DNA of 64,000 nt from Stropharia rugosoannulata. Its lineage: Eukaryota; Basidiomycota; Agaricomycetes; Agaricales; Strophariaceae. Under the pieces are notes generated by a model. The model was not told where the DNA came from, searched no databases, and worked only from the letters and a program-made list of their open reading frames with translations. A program made the translations under genes and the position numbers. The stretch is from positions 2,356,001 through 2,420,000 of the forward strand of contig JANCIK010000011.1 of NCBI GenBank assembly GCA_028532985.1. Reading direction: 5' to 3'. This document shows positions 1 to 10,981 of this stretch, one piece after another (positions within the stretch are counted from its first letter, which is position 1; every line of letters starts with the position of its first letter).

Positions 1-651
1 ATCGACATTAAAACGGGGATTTGAGTAGAAATCGGCACCCGAAACGAGCTGGACTGTTTGCCCTGCTCGTTCTGCTCTAGTGTCGATGACAACAATGCTC
101 GTCAAGACCTGCGAGGGTGAATCATTTGTATGGTCTTCCAATACACAAACGATGAGGTGAGGGTAGACAGGATGTACCACAAAGTCTGCAAAACGATGGG
201 CAGCGTTTGCCGTTACTTTCCTTGGTTCCCCTTTAGTGTTCAGGTCCTGTATGTAAACCTGCCCGTCCGTAAAGTTTGAGAAAGTAAGTTTATTATCGTG
301 GATAACTGAGAGCCACCGGTCAACAATGAATATTTCTGATCAAGAGCCGGTTGATACTGACCAGCAGCTGCCCCACCATACTCTTGAACTCGTGTTCTTG
401 CGTTCCATGTTGTGGGGAGAACGTCGGCTCCACTCCTTGAGTCTACAATTACATTCCTCCCACCTTCCTTAGCACGAGTCTCTATGTGATAGAGATTCGA
501 GGTAAATGAATCGACCAAGATGTCATCCTTGAGTATTGCCTGTGTGCAGCGTAAGTACTATCAAATCTAACGTAGCTAGTGCATTCACCCGCTCGGCAAT
601 GAGCCCAGCTTGAATGGGCGAGTTCCACGTTCCATAAGGGGCCACCGACAT
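1..651 (-). CDS. Peptidase family S9 (acylaminoacyl/dipeptidyl peptidase-like), N-terminal part
   Basis: This is the 5' part of a serine peptidase of the prolyl-oligopeptidase clan; the gene runs off the left edge before the catalytic alpha/beta-hydrolase domain. Exons are complement(589..651), (362..539) and (<1..305), separated by introns of 49 and 56 bp with GT-AG ends. The start at 649-651 gives MSVAPYGTWNSPI, the usual opening of bacterial and fungal S9 peptidases of this type. It is followed by 'EGGRNV', 'NARTRVQEYGGAA', 'SNFTDGQVY' and 'LVSGADFYSNPRF', all family landmarks of the beta-propeller domain. The middle exon ends inside the GAA codon run and the propeller blade continues only if the 306-361 intron is removed. 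Family members are soluble cytosolic enzymes of about 650 residues that release acylated or N-terminal residues from peptides. The catalytic Ser-Asp-His lies outside the window, so activity cannot be judged. Confidence 0.85.
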
Positions 652-1475
652 CTTCGTTGTCTACACTCGGAGGGCTTTTTTTGCGTTTACCGATAGACTC
701 TATAAGCTGGGCTACGCACAATAGCGGAAATATGCCTGAAATGTACAACCAGTGTGCAACTCCACCAAGTTGCCGCCGTCACGGTTCTATCTACCCTGTT
801 CACAAATCACTGTGAGAAAAACTTGTTTTCATATCCATTTCCGTTATTTGACATACCTAGCCAGATATAATTGAATAGATTCACTGTGTGAGATTCGCAG
901 GTTTCAACGTCGGAGAGTATGGCGTACGTACCGTATGGAAGTGTTCAAAAAGTCTTGGAGCTGGGTAAAGATGCTTCAGAAGAAAAATAGACAGGGCTAT
1001 AAATTGTCGCATAAGCATCTACTCCTATTGTAACTGTCGGATGAAGCAGTGTAAAGTCGTAACCATGATGCATGGACATGATGACGGTCTTTCTCGCAGA
1101 GAGTTGTCGTGCCATCGACTTTCCAACACTTTCCGCTCAATTTTAAACGGCCCTAAAAAGTCAAAAGAATCCCGGCCTGTCTATCGACGGATTCAGGCCT
1201 CATAGACAGACCGGTCTTCGGCCTAGGGTGTTGGTTGGTATCTATCCTACGGGTCACATGTCACATGTCACATGAGAGAGTATTTCTCTCGCACACACCA
1301 GGCGACTGGCGGCAGCGGCGCACGATCATCGATCATCAATCAGTCTTTCATCAGACTTGGATCAGACGGAAACTCACACGAAACTCACCGAACTTAGAAG
1401 ACACCATAAGAATTCGCTCCCGCAGGTTAAAAGAGGGATTCATTTTCCTCTCTACGTGGCATCATAAGAGTTGCA
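652..1475. other. Intergenic, divergent promoter region
   Basis: This stretch separates the divergently transcribed S9 peptidase and short-chain dehydrogenase, so it should hold both promoters. A threefold CACATGT-type tandem lies near 1255-1274. I see no coding signal or RNA gene in it. Confidence 0.5.
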
Positions 1476-2567
1476 ATGGTTCGTGTGTGGCTCAGTGCGC
1501 TTGATTTTCGATTTGGAACGTAGCATTATTTATTTACAACTATATTTTGCAGTCACAGGCGCATCATCCGGCTTCGGGCGAGCTCTCACAGATACTGTCC
1601 TCAGTAAAGGGGACATAGTAGTCGCAACTCACCGTGGAATCCCTGGAACACTTGTGGATATCAGTGCTAAATTCGACAGGGCGCGCTTTTTACTCCTACA
1701 ATGCGATGTTACCCTCATTGAGGAGATTGAAAACGCATTTGTCCAGACTGTCTCTGAGTATGGACGTTGTGATGTTGTCTTTAACAGCGCCGGATACGCC
1801 ATTCTAGGTGAAATTGAAAGCACCCCAGAGGATGCTGCTCGCCAGATGTTTGACGTGAACTTCTGGGGAGCAGCCAATGTCAGCCGTATAGCGATACGAA
1901 CCTTCCGCGAGGCCAATCCAGCAGGAACAGGGGGAAGGCTACTCCAGATGAGCTCCGGTGCAGGCATTGTTGGCCTACCAGCAATTGGATATTATGCTGC
2001 TAGGTAAGTAAATAATAACTTCTGCGTTATTTTTTGCGTTTGTTACCACTGTCCACAATATCTGACATCTTGTTTGTTGCAGCAAACACGGTATGAATTC
2101 GAGCGAGATTTCCTTTACCGCTATTGATAATCGGGTTTAGCGTTAGAGGGTCTTATCGAATCATTAGCAAAAGAGTTAGATCCAGTCTGGAATATAAAGG
2201 TGGACGATTTCGCTCAGTCTTTGTATCTGTCCTGCTTTGCTCACTGCAGATTTAGGTGTCACTTCTTGAGCCAGGATCCTTCAAAACTCGGGCACATAAC
2301 GACAGCCTCTTGAAATTTGCGGCAATACCACCTTACTCTAAGGAGTCTCTACCCTCTCAGCGCACTCGCGAATTTATATCAAACGGAATCATTCGCGGAA
2401 ATGTCATACGCGCCGCTGATCGCATATGGCAATTTACGCAGCTACAAACTCCTCCTCTTCATTGGGCAATTGGTAAAGAGGCAATTGCTGGAACGAAGGC
2501 CATGATAAGCTCCCGGACAGAGGAGATTGAGGCATTTGAAAGTTGGGCAGAGGGCCTAGAAGATTGA
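1476..2567 (+). CDS. Short-chain dehydrogenase/reductase (classical SDR)
   Basis: This is an NAD(P)-dependent oxidoreductase of the classical SDR family, 282 residues by my model. Exons are 1476..1494, 1553..2003, 2083..2090, 2141..2199 and 2256..2567, and every junction keeps phase. The first exon is only 19 nt and encodes MVRVWL, which completes the first beta strand; the glycine-rich TGASSGFG motif follows at residues 8-15. Then come the CDV (binding the adenine ring side), the NSAG structural motif near residue 93, and a catalytic Ser followed by Y-x3-K (YAASK), which is split across the intron at 2004-2082. The third exon is just 8 nt. The C-terminal half (substrate loop, 'LLEPGSFKTR') is typical of the fungal retinol-dehydrogenase-like SDRs of basidiomycetes. 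The substrate is unknown. The neighbouring S9 peptidase is divergent and unrelated. Confidence 0.85.
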
Positions 2568-4108
2568 AGTAATAGGCGTTGTATGTAAATCTAGCATGTC
2601 ACCATTTTACATTGGGTGGTACTTTCTTACTCCATTTCATTTCGTTCCAATTTCGTTCTCTCACTCTCCTTGCCTCCGTTCTACTTTTAAAATAAACGAG
2701 TATATCCTGCTGAGATGGCTTTGGGAATCGGAAGAATCAGAGCATCTTGTACAAAAACGGTCGAATGAGATGACTGTAGAAGTTTCTTAGGAGGCTTTCC
2801 ATGGATTGCGGTGTCCTTCTCCGAGGGTATTGTAAGTATGAAGTTGCCCACTGATTACCCTTTTTTACCCAAATGGCTGACTCTATCTGTGAATGCCAGC
2901 ATCGACTGAAAGTAGTCTACCAAGCGGGAAACTCAACGGCGGCCGCCGAAGAGGAAAAAAGAAGTCTCCATTGTTTCGGGAGACATCATCTTCTGAATAT
3001 CTTTTTTCTCGGTGGTTGAAAGCTAACTGCCGTGACTCTTGGGCTATGTGGTATAACCTAGTATTACATAATTATGTATACTCCTGGTGGTATATTTACA
3101 CCGATTGAACAAATTTCCCGATCTCTGGGAATATGGATTGCACACATATGTCACTACACATGGTAGATCAGAATGATAACTTTAATGTAGTATGAGAGAG
3201 TAAGGAATAGTAAGCATGAGAAATATACCGCGTCATTAATGACAGATTCGAGTGTTCTGAGGCAGCATAGGTAGGATTGACAGTAGGCAAATTTACAAAA
3301 GAAGTAATAACATAAACGCCGGGAGAGCTGGGGTGCCAGCATGTGGAGCGCTTGATTAATTAATTTCTTGAAGTGAAAGACGTGGGTGAGTGTGGGAACC
3401 GGCATAGCATCGTGGGAATGCACACTTGTTGCTTAACACTGACATAGTAATAAGAGAGTACAGAATTAACAGAATTAATCGAGTAGTAGTACCACGTACT
3501 AGCACGTACATGATACCATAGATGTATTACTCAGACCCAGCGGCGGAGTCACGTTGAATATACTTCTGAAGATCTGAAGTTTGCATCAGTGCTCGTTGAA
3601 CACTGACACAAGATAAATTAGAGTTCAATATTTACAGCGATGTAACTAAAGACTATGGACTCTCTCGGAGCGCTGAAGGGTATCACAAATTATCATCAAA
3701 AGAAGATTTGCTTAGCCGGTTCAGAACTTCCAGATGTAGTAGTAGCATCATTAGAAGAGAAATTAGACGGGTGAAATTACCTCGCTCCGATTCTTTATGT
3801 CTCGGACCATACTGCATATTGTTTTAAAAATCAGAACAATGATGACAACGAGTAAGATTTCTTATTATTAGTAACCACAGATGTCAGCTGGTACTATATG
3901 ATTACCCAAATCCATTCTGTGGGAGACACACCAAGGTCTTATTCTACTTACACACACATTTTTGGCCTTCCAAATATATCTATCAGCTACCTGCTGTGAA
4001 TGTTGTTTTTTGTGGACTATAAAGTTACATGGCTCAAGATTCTAGTAGATAGCAGCAGCAGCAAGAAACCAACCCCATCAGTGAAACGAATCCGCTATAA
4101 ACATTAGA
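2568..4108. other. Intergenic, 1.5 kb, AT-rich
   Basis: I see no coherent coding frame, RNA gene or element here. The short open frames near 2596-3108 and 3154-3423 have no family features. The region holds the SDR terminator and the promoter of the cytochrome gene. Confidence 0.4.
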
Positions 4109-5122
4109 ATGCTTTTCAGCGACACACTATCCATAGTATCGATACTCACTTGCATCTTGTCCTTCCTACCAAGTCAAGGTTAGCCCACATCTTTATGTCA
4201 AGACGGCTAATTAACTATTCATATAGTGGAGTGTTACACTTTAGTTAAAGAATGTGACTCTGTGTCCTCTATTTGCTTTCAAGAAATCCAAGTACGTGTT
4301 GCAATGTCAGTGCTACGGCTCTGTACTAATATTAAAAACTTCCTTGTCCTGCAGGACCCGACTACGAACATAACCATAGGAATGATTCTGCCACCGACCA
4401 ACCAAAACAATAGCCAAACTGACGTTATCCAGAAGATAATTGTTCCTCTCCCGTACGGGTTCGCTGGATTCGGTTTCACCCCTAGTGCAGAGATGAGGTC
4501 CGGTACCGAAATGTCTCTTCCTAGGTTAGTTCTTGAGATTTGACATCATCTAAGTGTTCTTACACCGTCCTATCATCAGAATTATTGTGACCGTTTTCAT
4601 GACCTTCGTGATACCGTAAGAAGTAGTCGAGTACTTTTCAAATGACAAAGCTGACATCTGAGATCTTACTATTCAGGAAGAATCCTGGTCCAATTGGGAC
4701 TATGCAGACCGTATTTATTACTCAGAATAGTGTCTTATCGTAAGAATCTCTTGTATCGTCGCAGATACATTATTGTCCACTAATCATCACTTCTCAGGTC
4801 CGATGCCACAGCCTATGTGCCTGCATCTGAAGCTGGTTCAGATGTCAAGGTGTTCATGTCATCCGTGTCTTCTTATAACAGCGGAGATTACACAGAGGTC
4901 ATTTTCAGATGTCAAAACTGTCCATCTAACCTTTTCGAAGACGGAACCACGTTGACCATACTTCACTCCAACACCAAGCCAGTGTACCCTACACCTACTG
5001 CATTTAACGCCACACTTCCCGTAGACCTTGAAGACATGAATATTACGCAGATACGCATGGAAAATTTTGACGCGTTTAGAAGCAACGACTTCGACAGTAT
5101 TGCCCAGCAACTAGAATTATAG
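4109..5122 (+). CDS. Secreted AA8-type cytochrome domain protein (cellobiose dehydrogenase cytochrome domain alone)
   Basis: This protein resembles the haem-b cytochrome (iron reductase, CAZy AA8, DOMON-like) domain of cellobiose dehydrogenase, without the flavin or carbohydrate-binding modules. The model has 242 residues. Exons are 4109..4178, 4227..4291, 4355..4524, 4580..4615, 4677..4739 and 4798..5122, all in phase. A signal peptide (residues 1 to about 23, hydrophobic SIVSILTCILSFL) sends it to the secretory pathway. Family marks are 'TIGMILPP', 'PYGFAGFGF' and 'FRCQNC', with paired cysteines. In cellobiose dehydrogenase the domain carries electrons to lytic polysaccharide monooxygenases. 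The region between residues 100 and 135 matches the family poorly, so the small fourth and fifth exons are the least certain. I do not find the expected C-terminal haem-ligand histidine (see findings). Confidence 0.65.
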
Positions 5123-5722
5123 GTTTCAAGCGCTTAAGCTTGGTCATGGACCACGATCACAATTATTTCCAGCATCCATCGATGATTTTACTAGTCATTC
5201 ATGTTGATAGCGTACTAGGAATATTGGAATATGTTATGGTTATGATTCTTTAGATTTCTGTTAACTCGAAGAAGAGGCAAATGACACTACCGTGCACCAT
5301 ACCGAGACAACCACCGAATAATAAATAACGAATTCCTACGTGGTATTAAAATGATTTGCCCTTGCCGCACAACTATTCCACTTTTAGGGGTTCTTTTCTA
5401 TAAGATATATTCTTGTGGTGTGATTAATCATTCTATCACGTTTCATACGGTATGGTCGAATGGGCATTGTTCGTAATTTCACGTCCATTGACAATGCTTC
5501 GACGCGTGTGGAGGACCAGATTATCAAATAACCTGTTGTCTAAAATAACTTATCAACTCAACGAACAATCCTACTTTCCCACATAAGTACGAGAAATCAT
5601 ACTTTTGATGTGCAGGGCCGCTTAATAGTAGGAGAGTAGACGTGCACTTTCGCTTTCTGTCTTGTTTTTGTCCCATATATATCCGAGGTAGTAATCTGCA
5701 AGGAGAAACTCCATGTCGGGAA
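5123..5722. other. Intergenic, containing the outer end of the left duplication arm
   Basis: I see nothing coding. From about 5650 the sequence resembles, imperfectly, the reverse complement of about 13870-13935, which marks the outer border of the inverted duplication and the promoter of the gene at 5723. Confidence 0.4.
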
Positions 5723-7035
5723 ATGGATTTCCTCACCTGCATTGCAATAGTCACCCTTGTGAACTTCGTATTCGTTATCTGGTGGAAACTCAAGGAAAGG
5801 AGGGGAAACAGAAATGATCTAATCGACTATTTCGAGCTTTCTGGTGGCTCAAAGCCTAAGGCGCTCCCTAATTTCGATGTGCGTACAGCCCTACCGCGTC
5901 CATACCGTCCGTTCCGGTGGCCATATCATCAGACAATGGGTGAGCTCGTCACGATCAACAGGTAGTTGCTTATCACTGATATACGTTCAATAATAAAGCC
6001 CTTATGTCTCTCGAGCCAGACTGGTGGATAGAGCTTGAGTCAACCTATGAGAAGCGCATTGAGCAACGGCGCGCGACGTACGAGTCAGAGGGCACAGCTG
6101 TGATTGATGCACTTTCTGGGTCTGAAGCCGCATGTACGGAGCTCATGGAGATGGTCATCCAATTCCTGTGCGCACGCTATCCAAATCAATTTACTTATAA
6201 TCCAGAAACAGGAGTGTTTTGCAACAAGATACGCGAAATGCAGTTCCACACCCGGTTTGATGCCAATGATAGTGGCGAAAAGGTCTCGGAAGCTATGCAC
6301 GCTTTGCTTTTTCTCTTGGAGAATGTCCCAGAGGACTTTGCGGTGATGATCAAGGACAAGAAAACGGGCTTGTACCACTTGCAGGCGGCTGTCATCGTCT
6401 CTGCTCTTGGCTGGAATCTACATGACAAATTAGGGAAGCCAATGAACGAGATTCACGGGCCTGTTCCCGACTACGAAGCGAAAATCAGGCACTCCGTCGA
6501 CCGGTGCGTGCTTTAATAGAACTAATAACTGTCAGGCAGAAGAATGACGAGGGCTGGCAGCTATTTCACCAAATTGACGCCCGAGAAGCCTATCCAGCGC
6601 GGCTCGTGGGGTCTCGAAATTGGGGAACCTCTCTACCTGCAGAGCTCCGACCCCCATTGGAAACTGCGTGAGAGTCAAGACCCAGCGCTCGATCTCTCCT
6701 CTATCCACTTGCGCGTCGACTGGCAGACTCTCCGGCGGCTGCCGCGCTCGCGCGCTATAGTGTTCAACTATAAGGCTCTATTCACGCCGCTCAAGGATTT
6801 CCGAAATGAGCCGTATATTCCGCGCCTGCTGGCAACGGTGTTGCGTTGGGGCCCGGAAGGTATCAAGGAGTACAAGGGCACGTACCACACAGAACATAAA
6901 GTCATACCAGCGCTGGACGAGTGGGCGCGAGAGCAGGAGGAAAAGGGATGGGTCTCGAAAGATTGGGAGCCGCGCACACTGGATGAGCATCCTTTCTTCC
7001 CTGGGTGGTCTAAGAGGTTTGCGGATAAGACATAG
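5723..7035 (+). CDS. DUF3445 / HODM alpha-subunit-like haem protein (left copy)
   Basis: A 398-residue protein of the HODM_asu-like (DUF3445) family, whose founder is the haem-dependent oxidative N-demethylase alpha subunit. Exons are 5723..5939, 5999..6503 and 6561..7035. The start ATG at 5723 matches the start of the inverted copy. Residues 5-25 form one hydrophobic segment (probable membrane anchor), followed by the DUF3445 body: 'ALPRPYRPFRWPYHQTMAL', 'YPNQF', 'GWNLHDKLGKP', 'IHGPVPDYEAKI', a Phe/Tyr-Thr-Lys-Leu stretch after the second intron, then 'RGSWGLEIGEPLY' and 'LRVDWQTLRRLPRS'. Fungal members are poorly characterised, so the substrate is unknown. It converges on the F-box pseudogene with 208 bp between them. 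Its twin is at 12552-13863. All exons are open, so it may still be functional. Confidence 0.82.
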
Positions 7036-7243
7036 CGAACGAAGGTAGTATATGCGTTTTGTACGTCATAGAATTGCGCTTTGTATGCGACTGGCAGTTT
7101 CTGGTTGAAGCTCTATTATGAGACACATACTTTGAATCGAGTTCGACCAATATTGATGCCCATCAATTATACATAATCTAAATGTTTTATTCTTGACGTG
7201 TGGCAGATACAAATAGATGATTGTTTAAACTGACGTCTTGATT

Positions 7244-8051
7244 TTACGATGTCAGAACGTTCCCGTCTTCGTCTAGGATAGAAAGACCAAGACCACTGAG
7301 AAGCTGCAGCCCTTGTGACAGAGCCCGAGGATGACGTCGCAGCTTGTCAATATTTGAATTGGTGTAGAACTGAATTATCTTGAGTTGCGGGTTACGCTTC
7401 TTCAAGTCGTGCAGTGTGATAGTGAACAGCTCGTAAGCCGCGGATCTCGACAGCTGGTCCTTCAATATGCGGACCACAATTCGGGTAACTTTGGGTGGAA
7501 GGACGTGCATTTGAAGCCCGAGCATAAACCAGGCGTGGAATAGGAGATTTATCTGTTCCAGTGCATGACAGTGGTCGCATAGCTGATCGAACGTCAACTG
7601 CAAGTTGAATGCTAGTTCCATGTTGCTGTCAGTAGGAGAGGCTTGGTATACGAGTATGGCCTTTAGTTGTGGTCCCAGAGTCGAAAAAAATTGATGAACA
7701 AGCGTATCGTCGTTGCAGCTGAATTCCACATCATACGTCGCGGAACGGACAGACGGAAGATTGAGGGCCCACAGATGTCTCGTTAATGTCGGTGCCTCTC
7801 CGTCAATAAAATCCGATCCATGGACGTGGATTACCTCCAGAGAGTCAAGTTGTATGCGCGGCATTAGAGAATACATGATCTCGTTTGCATTTATCGAGCG
7901 AAGATGCAGGAACTCCTAACTCTAATGTCATAAAATCAGGCTCATAACCTCCCGGAACATACGTAGCTTGTTGAATGATATAACCCCAGATCTCTGGCGG
8001 GAGATCAGGGGTGTAAACGACATCTTTGTGATAAAATTCTTTGGCGGACAT
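7244..8051 (-). pseudogene. F-box gene, left copy, internally deleted
   Basis: The reverse strand repeats the F-box gene at 10982-12321 but lacks 532 bp (positions 11129-11660 of the intact copy). The first 49 codons (MSAKEFYHKDVVYTPDLPPE and onward) are identical up to 'ELGVPA'. The deletion then joins them, out of frame, to the sequence encoding 'NANEIMYSLMPR', so translation ends after a foreign tail of about 19 residues. The downstream half stays open (7244-7876, 210 residues) with almost no change from the intact copy, so the deletion is young. The deleted part contains the intron and the 'NKTWYNLAAPFLYEYI' core, so no functional F-box protein is expected. Confidence 0.85.
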
Positions 8052-8374
8052 AGTAGTGAGATAGCGGTCAGTTCACCGCCAATTCACCGATGACGGTGGA
8101 CGCTGTTGGGATTGGCGCTGAAGCCGAACTTGCACGGAACAGATTATGACCAATCCCGAGTCACGTATTACATAATAATAAACAAATATACATCACGTGT
8201 AAGTAACTGACGCGTGGCTTGCAGTTGAATTGGGCGCTTATTACAATACGATTGACGTCATCACATTGGATCACATACATAAGTAGTGTACCTACGCAAC
8301 CTATGAATACATCGAAATGATGGAAAGAACCAATTGGCAGTAACAAATCGATATGCTTAATTAAGAAAGACAGT

Positions 8375-10608
8375 TCAACGGGTTCTCTTTTTGTAACGCC
8401 CCCCGCGAGCTGCCTCCTTGCTGACCTCCTCCTTTTTCTTCCTATGCATCTCCGACGCTTTCGCATTAATAGCAGAAACCTCTTGTGTATTGGGGAACCC
8501 AATATCCCAGTAGCCCGGAGGCGTAGGTGCGCGAGCCCAGTTATGTCGATGTCTTGAAATGGCTTTCTTATGTGATTCGATACCCACTTGTCGTCCTTTC
8601 CGGGGAGAGCTAGTCGGAGATCGCCACAAAGGTGGTTGAAGTCGATCTGGAATAGGCCCAACGCCTTCATAGTACTAATTGTTCGTCAGATCCATTGTGT
8701 TCTCCATCTAGACGCGTACAGTGTATACCTCTTTGCAACATTCACAATCATCTGCGTGCATCTTCTTCCGGGCGTTCCGGTCGCGGACGACAACGTCGTA
8801 TTGGTAATCCACCCCGCAATTATTAGAAGGGTTGATTGTAAATTCAGAATTTATCGTCGTGCTAATGTTGACATTTGATTAGGAAGCGGCTTAACAGTAG
8901 TTGATAGGAGAATGGCAAGCTCACTCTGTTGGGTCCACTTCCTTTGCCTTACCGTACCTCCCATGGCCCTTGAATATTGAATACCGGTCCTCGATGTCAT
9001 CTCCATCCTCGCCATTGAACAACATATCATCTTTCTTGGTTACTTTACTTAAGGTGAAGACGTCGGCGTCGCCTACCCTCGGACCTTTCTTGGGAGAAAC
9101 TCTCATCTGCCGAATAGGATCAGCCATGCCTAGTTTAGCTCTTTTTGGCACGGGTGTAGGATCATCGACCAGTGTACGGGACGACTCATTAGTGCCGGGT
9201 GTGTTGGACGAGCTTGCCACCGGTGGCACGGGCGTCTTGAAGATAGACTGAGGTTCAAGCCGCCTCTTCATTGGTATCCATATGGCTACAAGAAGATTAG
9301 TAGTCAACAAAGAAATATGGACAATGACGCACACTGGGTATCTGGTTCTGTATCAGAAGAGTTGGAAACGTGTTGAGATGAACGGGGGCTCTGGTTCCGG
9401 GTATTTGGCAATTTCGTGGGTGATCGAGAGGAGCTGGAGAAAAAATTAGCTGTGTAAAGCGAGTCTCGTTCATGAGTAAGCTCACAAGCGAGTCGTAAGT
9501 TTGGGTTGCACATCTCGTAAAGGCGAATGGTTTGACGGGAATGGAGAACTACCAGTGTCTAAAGCAGGTAGCAGAAGCTTATTAGATGAAGGCGTAAGCG
9601 AACCACGTCGTCTAGCACTGCGGGGCTTCTTGCGGGGAGACGTAGACGGTCGCTTCTTGCTAGGCGACAATGACGACCTTACATTTTCTTTATTGGTTCT
9701 CTTCCTAGTACTGCTTCCAGTTTGAATTCTGTCGCTCTTTGGAGTACTCGTTGGCGTGGAGAATTCTGTAGGACCATTCAGTAAGGTTGGATAACTCTAG
9801 CTAAGCAAAATGTACAAACCGTAAAGATGGTTCTCCATAAAGGAGATGTCAACTACACCATCAACAATAAGCTGCCTCTTTTTTGCAATTGAGGGGTATT
9901 GTTTCGAAAGGGCTTTCTTGATGTCCTCGCTAACTTCGGGGTGGTCTTCGTCAGGGCCATCGGACCTCAACCATCTGTATATAGCCTTCCACTTCTTGTA
10001 GTCGGTTTTATACCGATCCTCAGCACGTAAGCGTACATCCAACAGGTTATCGTAGCGCGTTTCTATATCCCTAATAGCATGTCAGTAGATGAACTACTTC
10101 TAGAAAGGAATCCGTACTTCTTCTCCACCTTCAGTTTGCGGCAGGAATGCTTCAGCTCCCTAAGGGTGACACACTTGTTCAAAGCCGCATAGGATAGCAA
10201 TTCACTAACGTACCTCACTTCCTCATGCATTGCCAGCTGGGCTTTCTCCGCTTTCTCGAGCTTGAGTTTAAGGACTTCGCTATCCATCTTCTCCACCTCC
10301 AGCTTCCTCTCGGTAGTTTGCAGACGATGGAGGCATTCGCGAAAGGATATCCCAACGTCCGCTGTTTCTATTTCTACGATAGCCTCGTGTAAGTCCGTGT
10401 AGCCTAGCAGAACCGCTAGTCTTTGGGCTTTGTTGTTCAGCTCGAATAGAGATATATTGTTTCGGTCTTGAGCGAACGCATGCTGCCTCTTTCGTTCCGC
10501 GTCGCGTTTGTCGTATTGGCCAAAGATACGCCTGTCGCGTGCACGTAGCTCAGTGCTTGTGTATGTATGATTGTCGGTATGAGCCATTGAAGTCCGTGAG
10601 GACTCCAT
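8375..10608 (-). CDS. CtIP/Sae2/Ctp1 homologue (DNA end-resection and hairpin-opening cofactor)
   Basis: The model has 610 residues, close to other fungal CtIP proteins. Exons are complement(10118..10608), (9820..10070), (9553..9765), (9333..9449), (8958..9285), (8729..8861) and (8375..8674), all in phase. The N-terminal third is rich in Leu/Glu/Lys heptads (residues about 70-200), the expected tetramer-forming coiled coil. The middle is disordered, Ser/Pro/Lys/Arg rich, with several SP/TP pairs that could be phosphorylated. The C-terminal SAE2 domain is clear: 'YQYDVVVRDRNARKKMHADD', 'CECCKEYYE' (CxxC pair near 506-509), and 'ISRHRHNW' followed by 'APTPPGYWDIGFP' (RHR near 552-554). The family stimulates the Mre11 nuclease of the MRN complex to trim blocked ends and to open hairpins. 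It is the only complete unique gene between the two inverted arms. The donor at 8958/8957 has an alternative 5 nt away. Confidence 0.88.
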
Positions 10609-10981
10609 ATTATAGTGGCGTGTCTTGAGCGTGTCAATTCCTAATAGTTGTGGAGTCTTATCTATAGCTGTGGCTCAAGTTGATGGCTTCCAACTGTGGT
10701 GAATAGGTCTTCCAACAGAGAATAGCGCGTTATAAACGAGATCTATAAAGCCAAGTTACATTGAAATAGCAAGGTATAAGGTTGATATAAGGAGTTCAAT
10801 CCAGTGCCGAGTCGTGACACGCGTCAGTTACTTGCACGTGATGTGTATTTGCTGTTATTATGTAATACATGACTCGGGATTGGTCATAATCTGTTCCGTG
10901 CAAGTTCGGCTTTAGCGCCAATCCCAACAGCGTCCACCGTCATCGGTGAATTGGCGGTGAACTGACCACTATCTCACTACT

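Larger units (their letters stand above)
5650..8215 (+). repeat. Left arm of a large inverted duplication
   Basis: This segment is the near-identical reverse complement of 10818-13935. It contains one full HODM-like gene and a deleted F-box gene, plus about 165 bp beyond the F-box start (8052-8215) that match 10818-10981. The arm is shorter than its partner mainly because of one 532-bp deletion. Similarity falls off at the outer end, near 5723-5900. I judged the borders by eye, to within about 20 bp. Confidence 0.9.
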
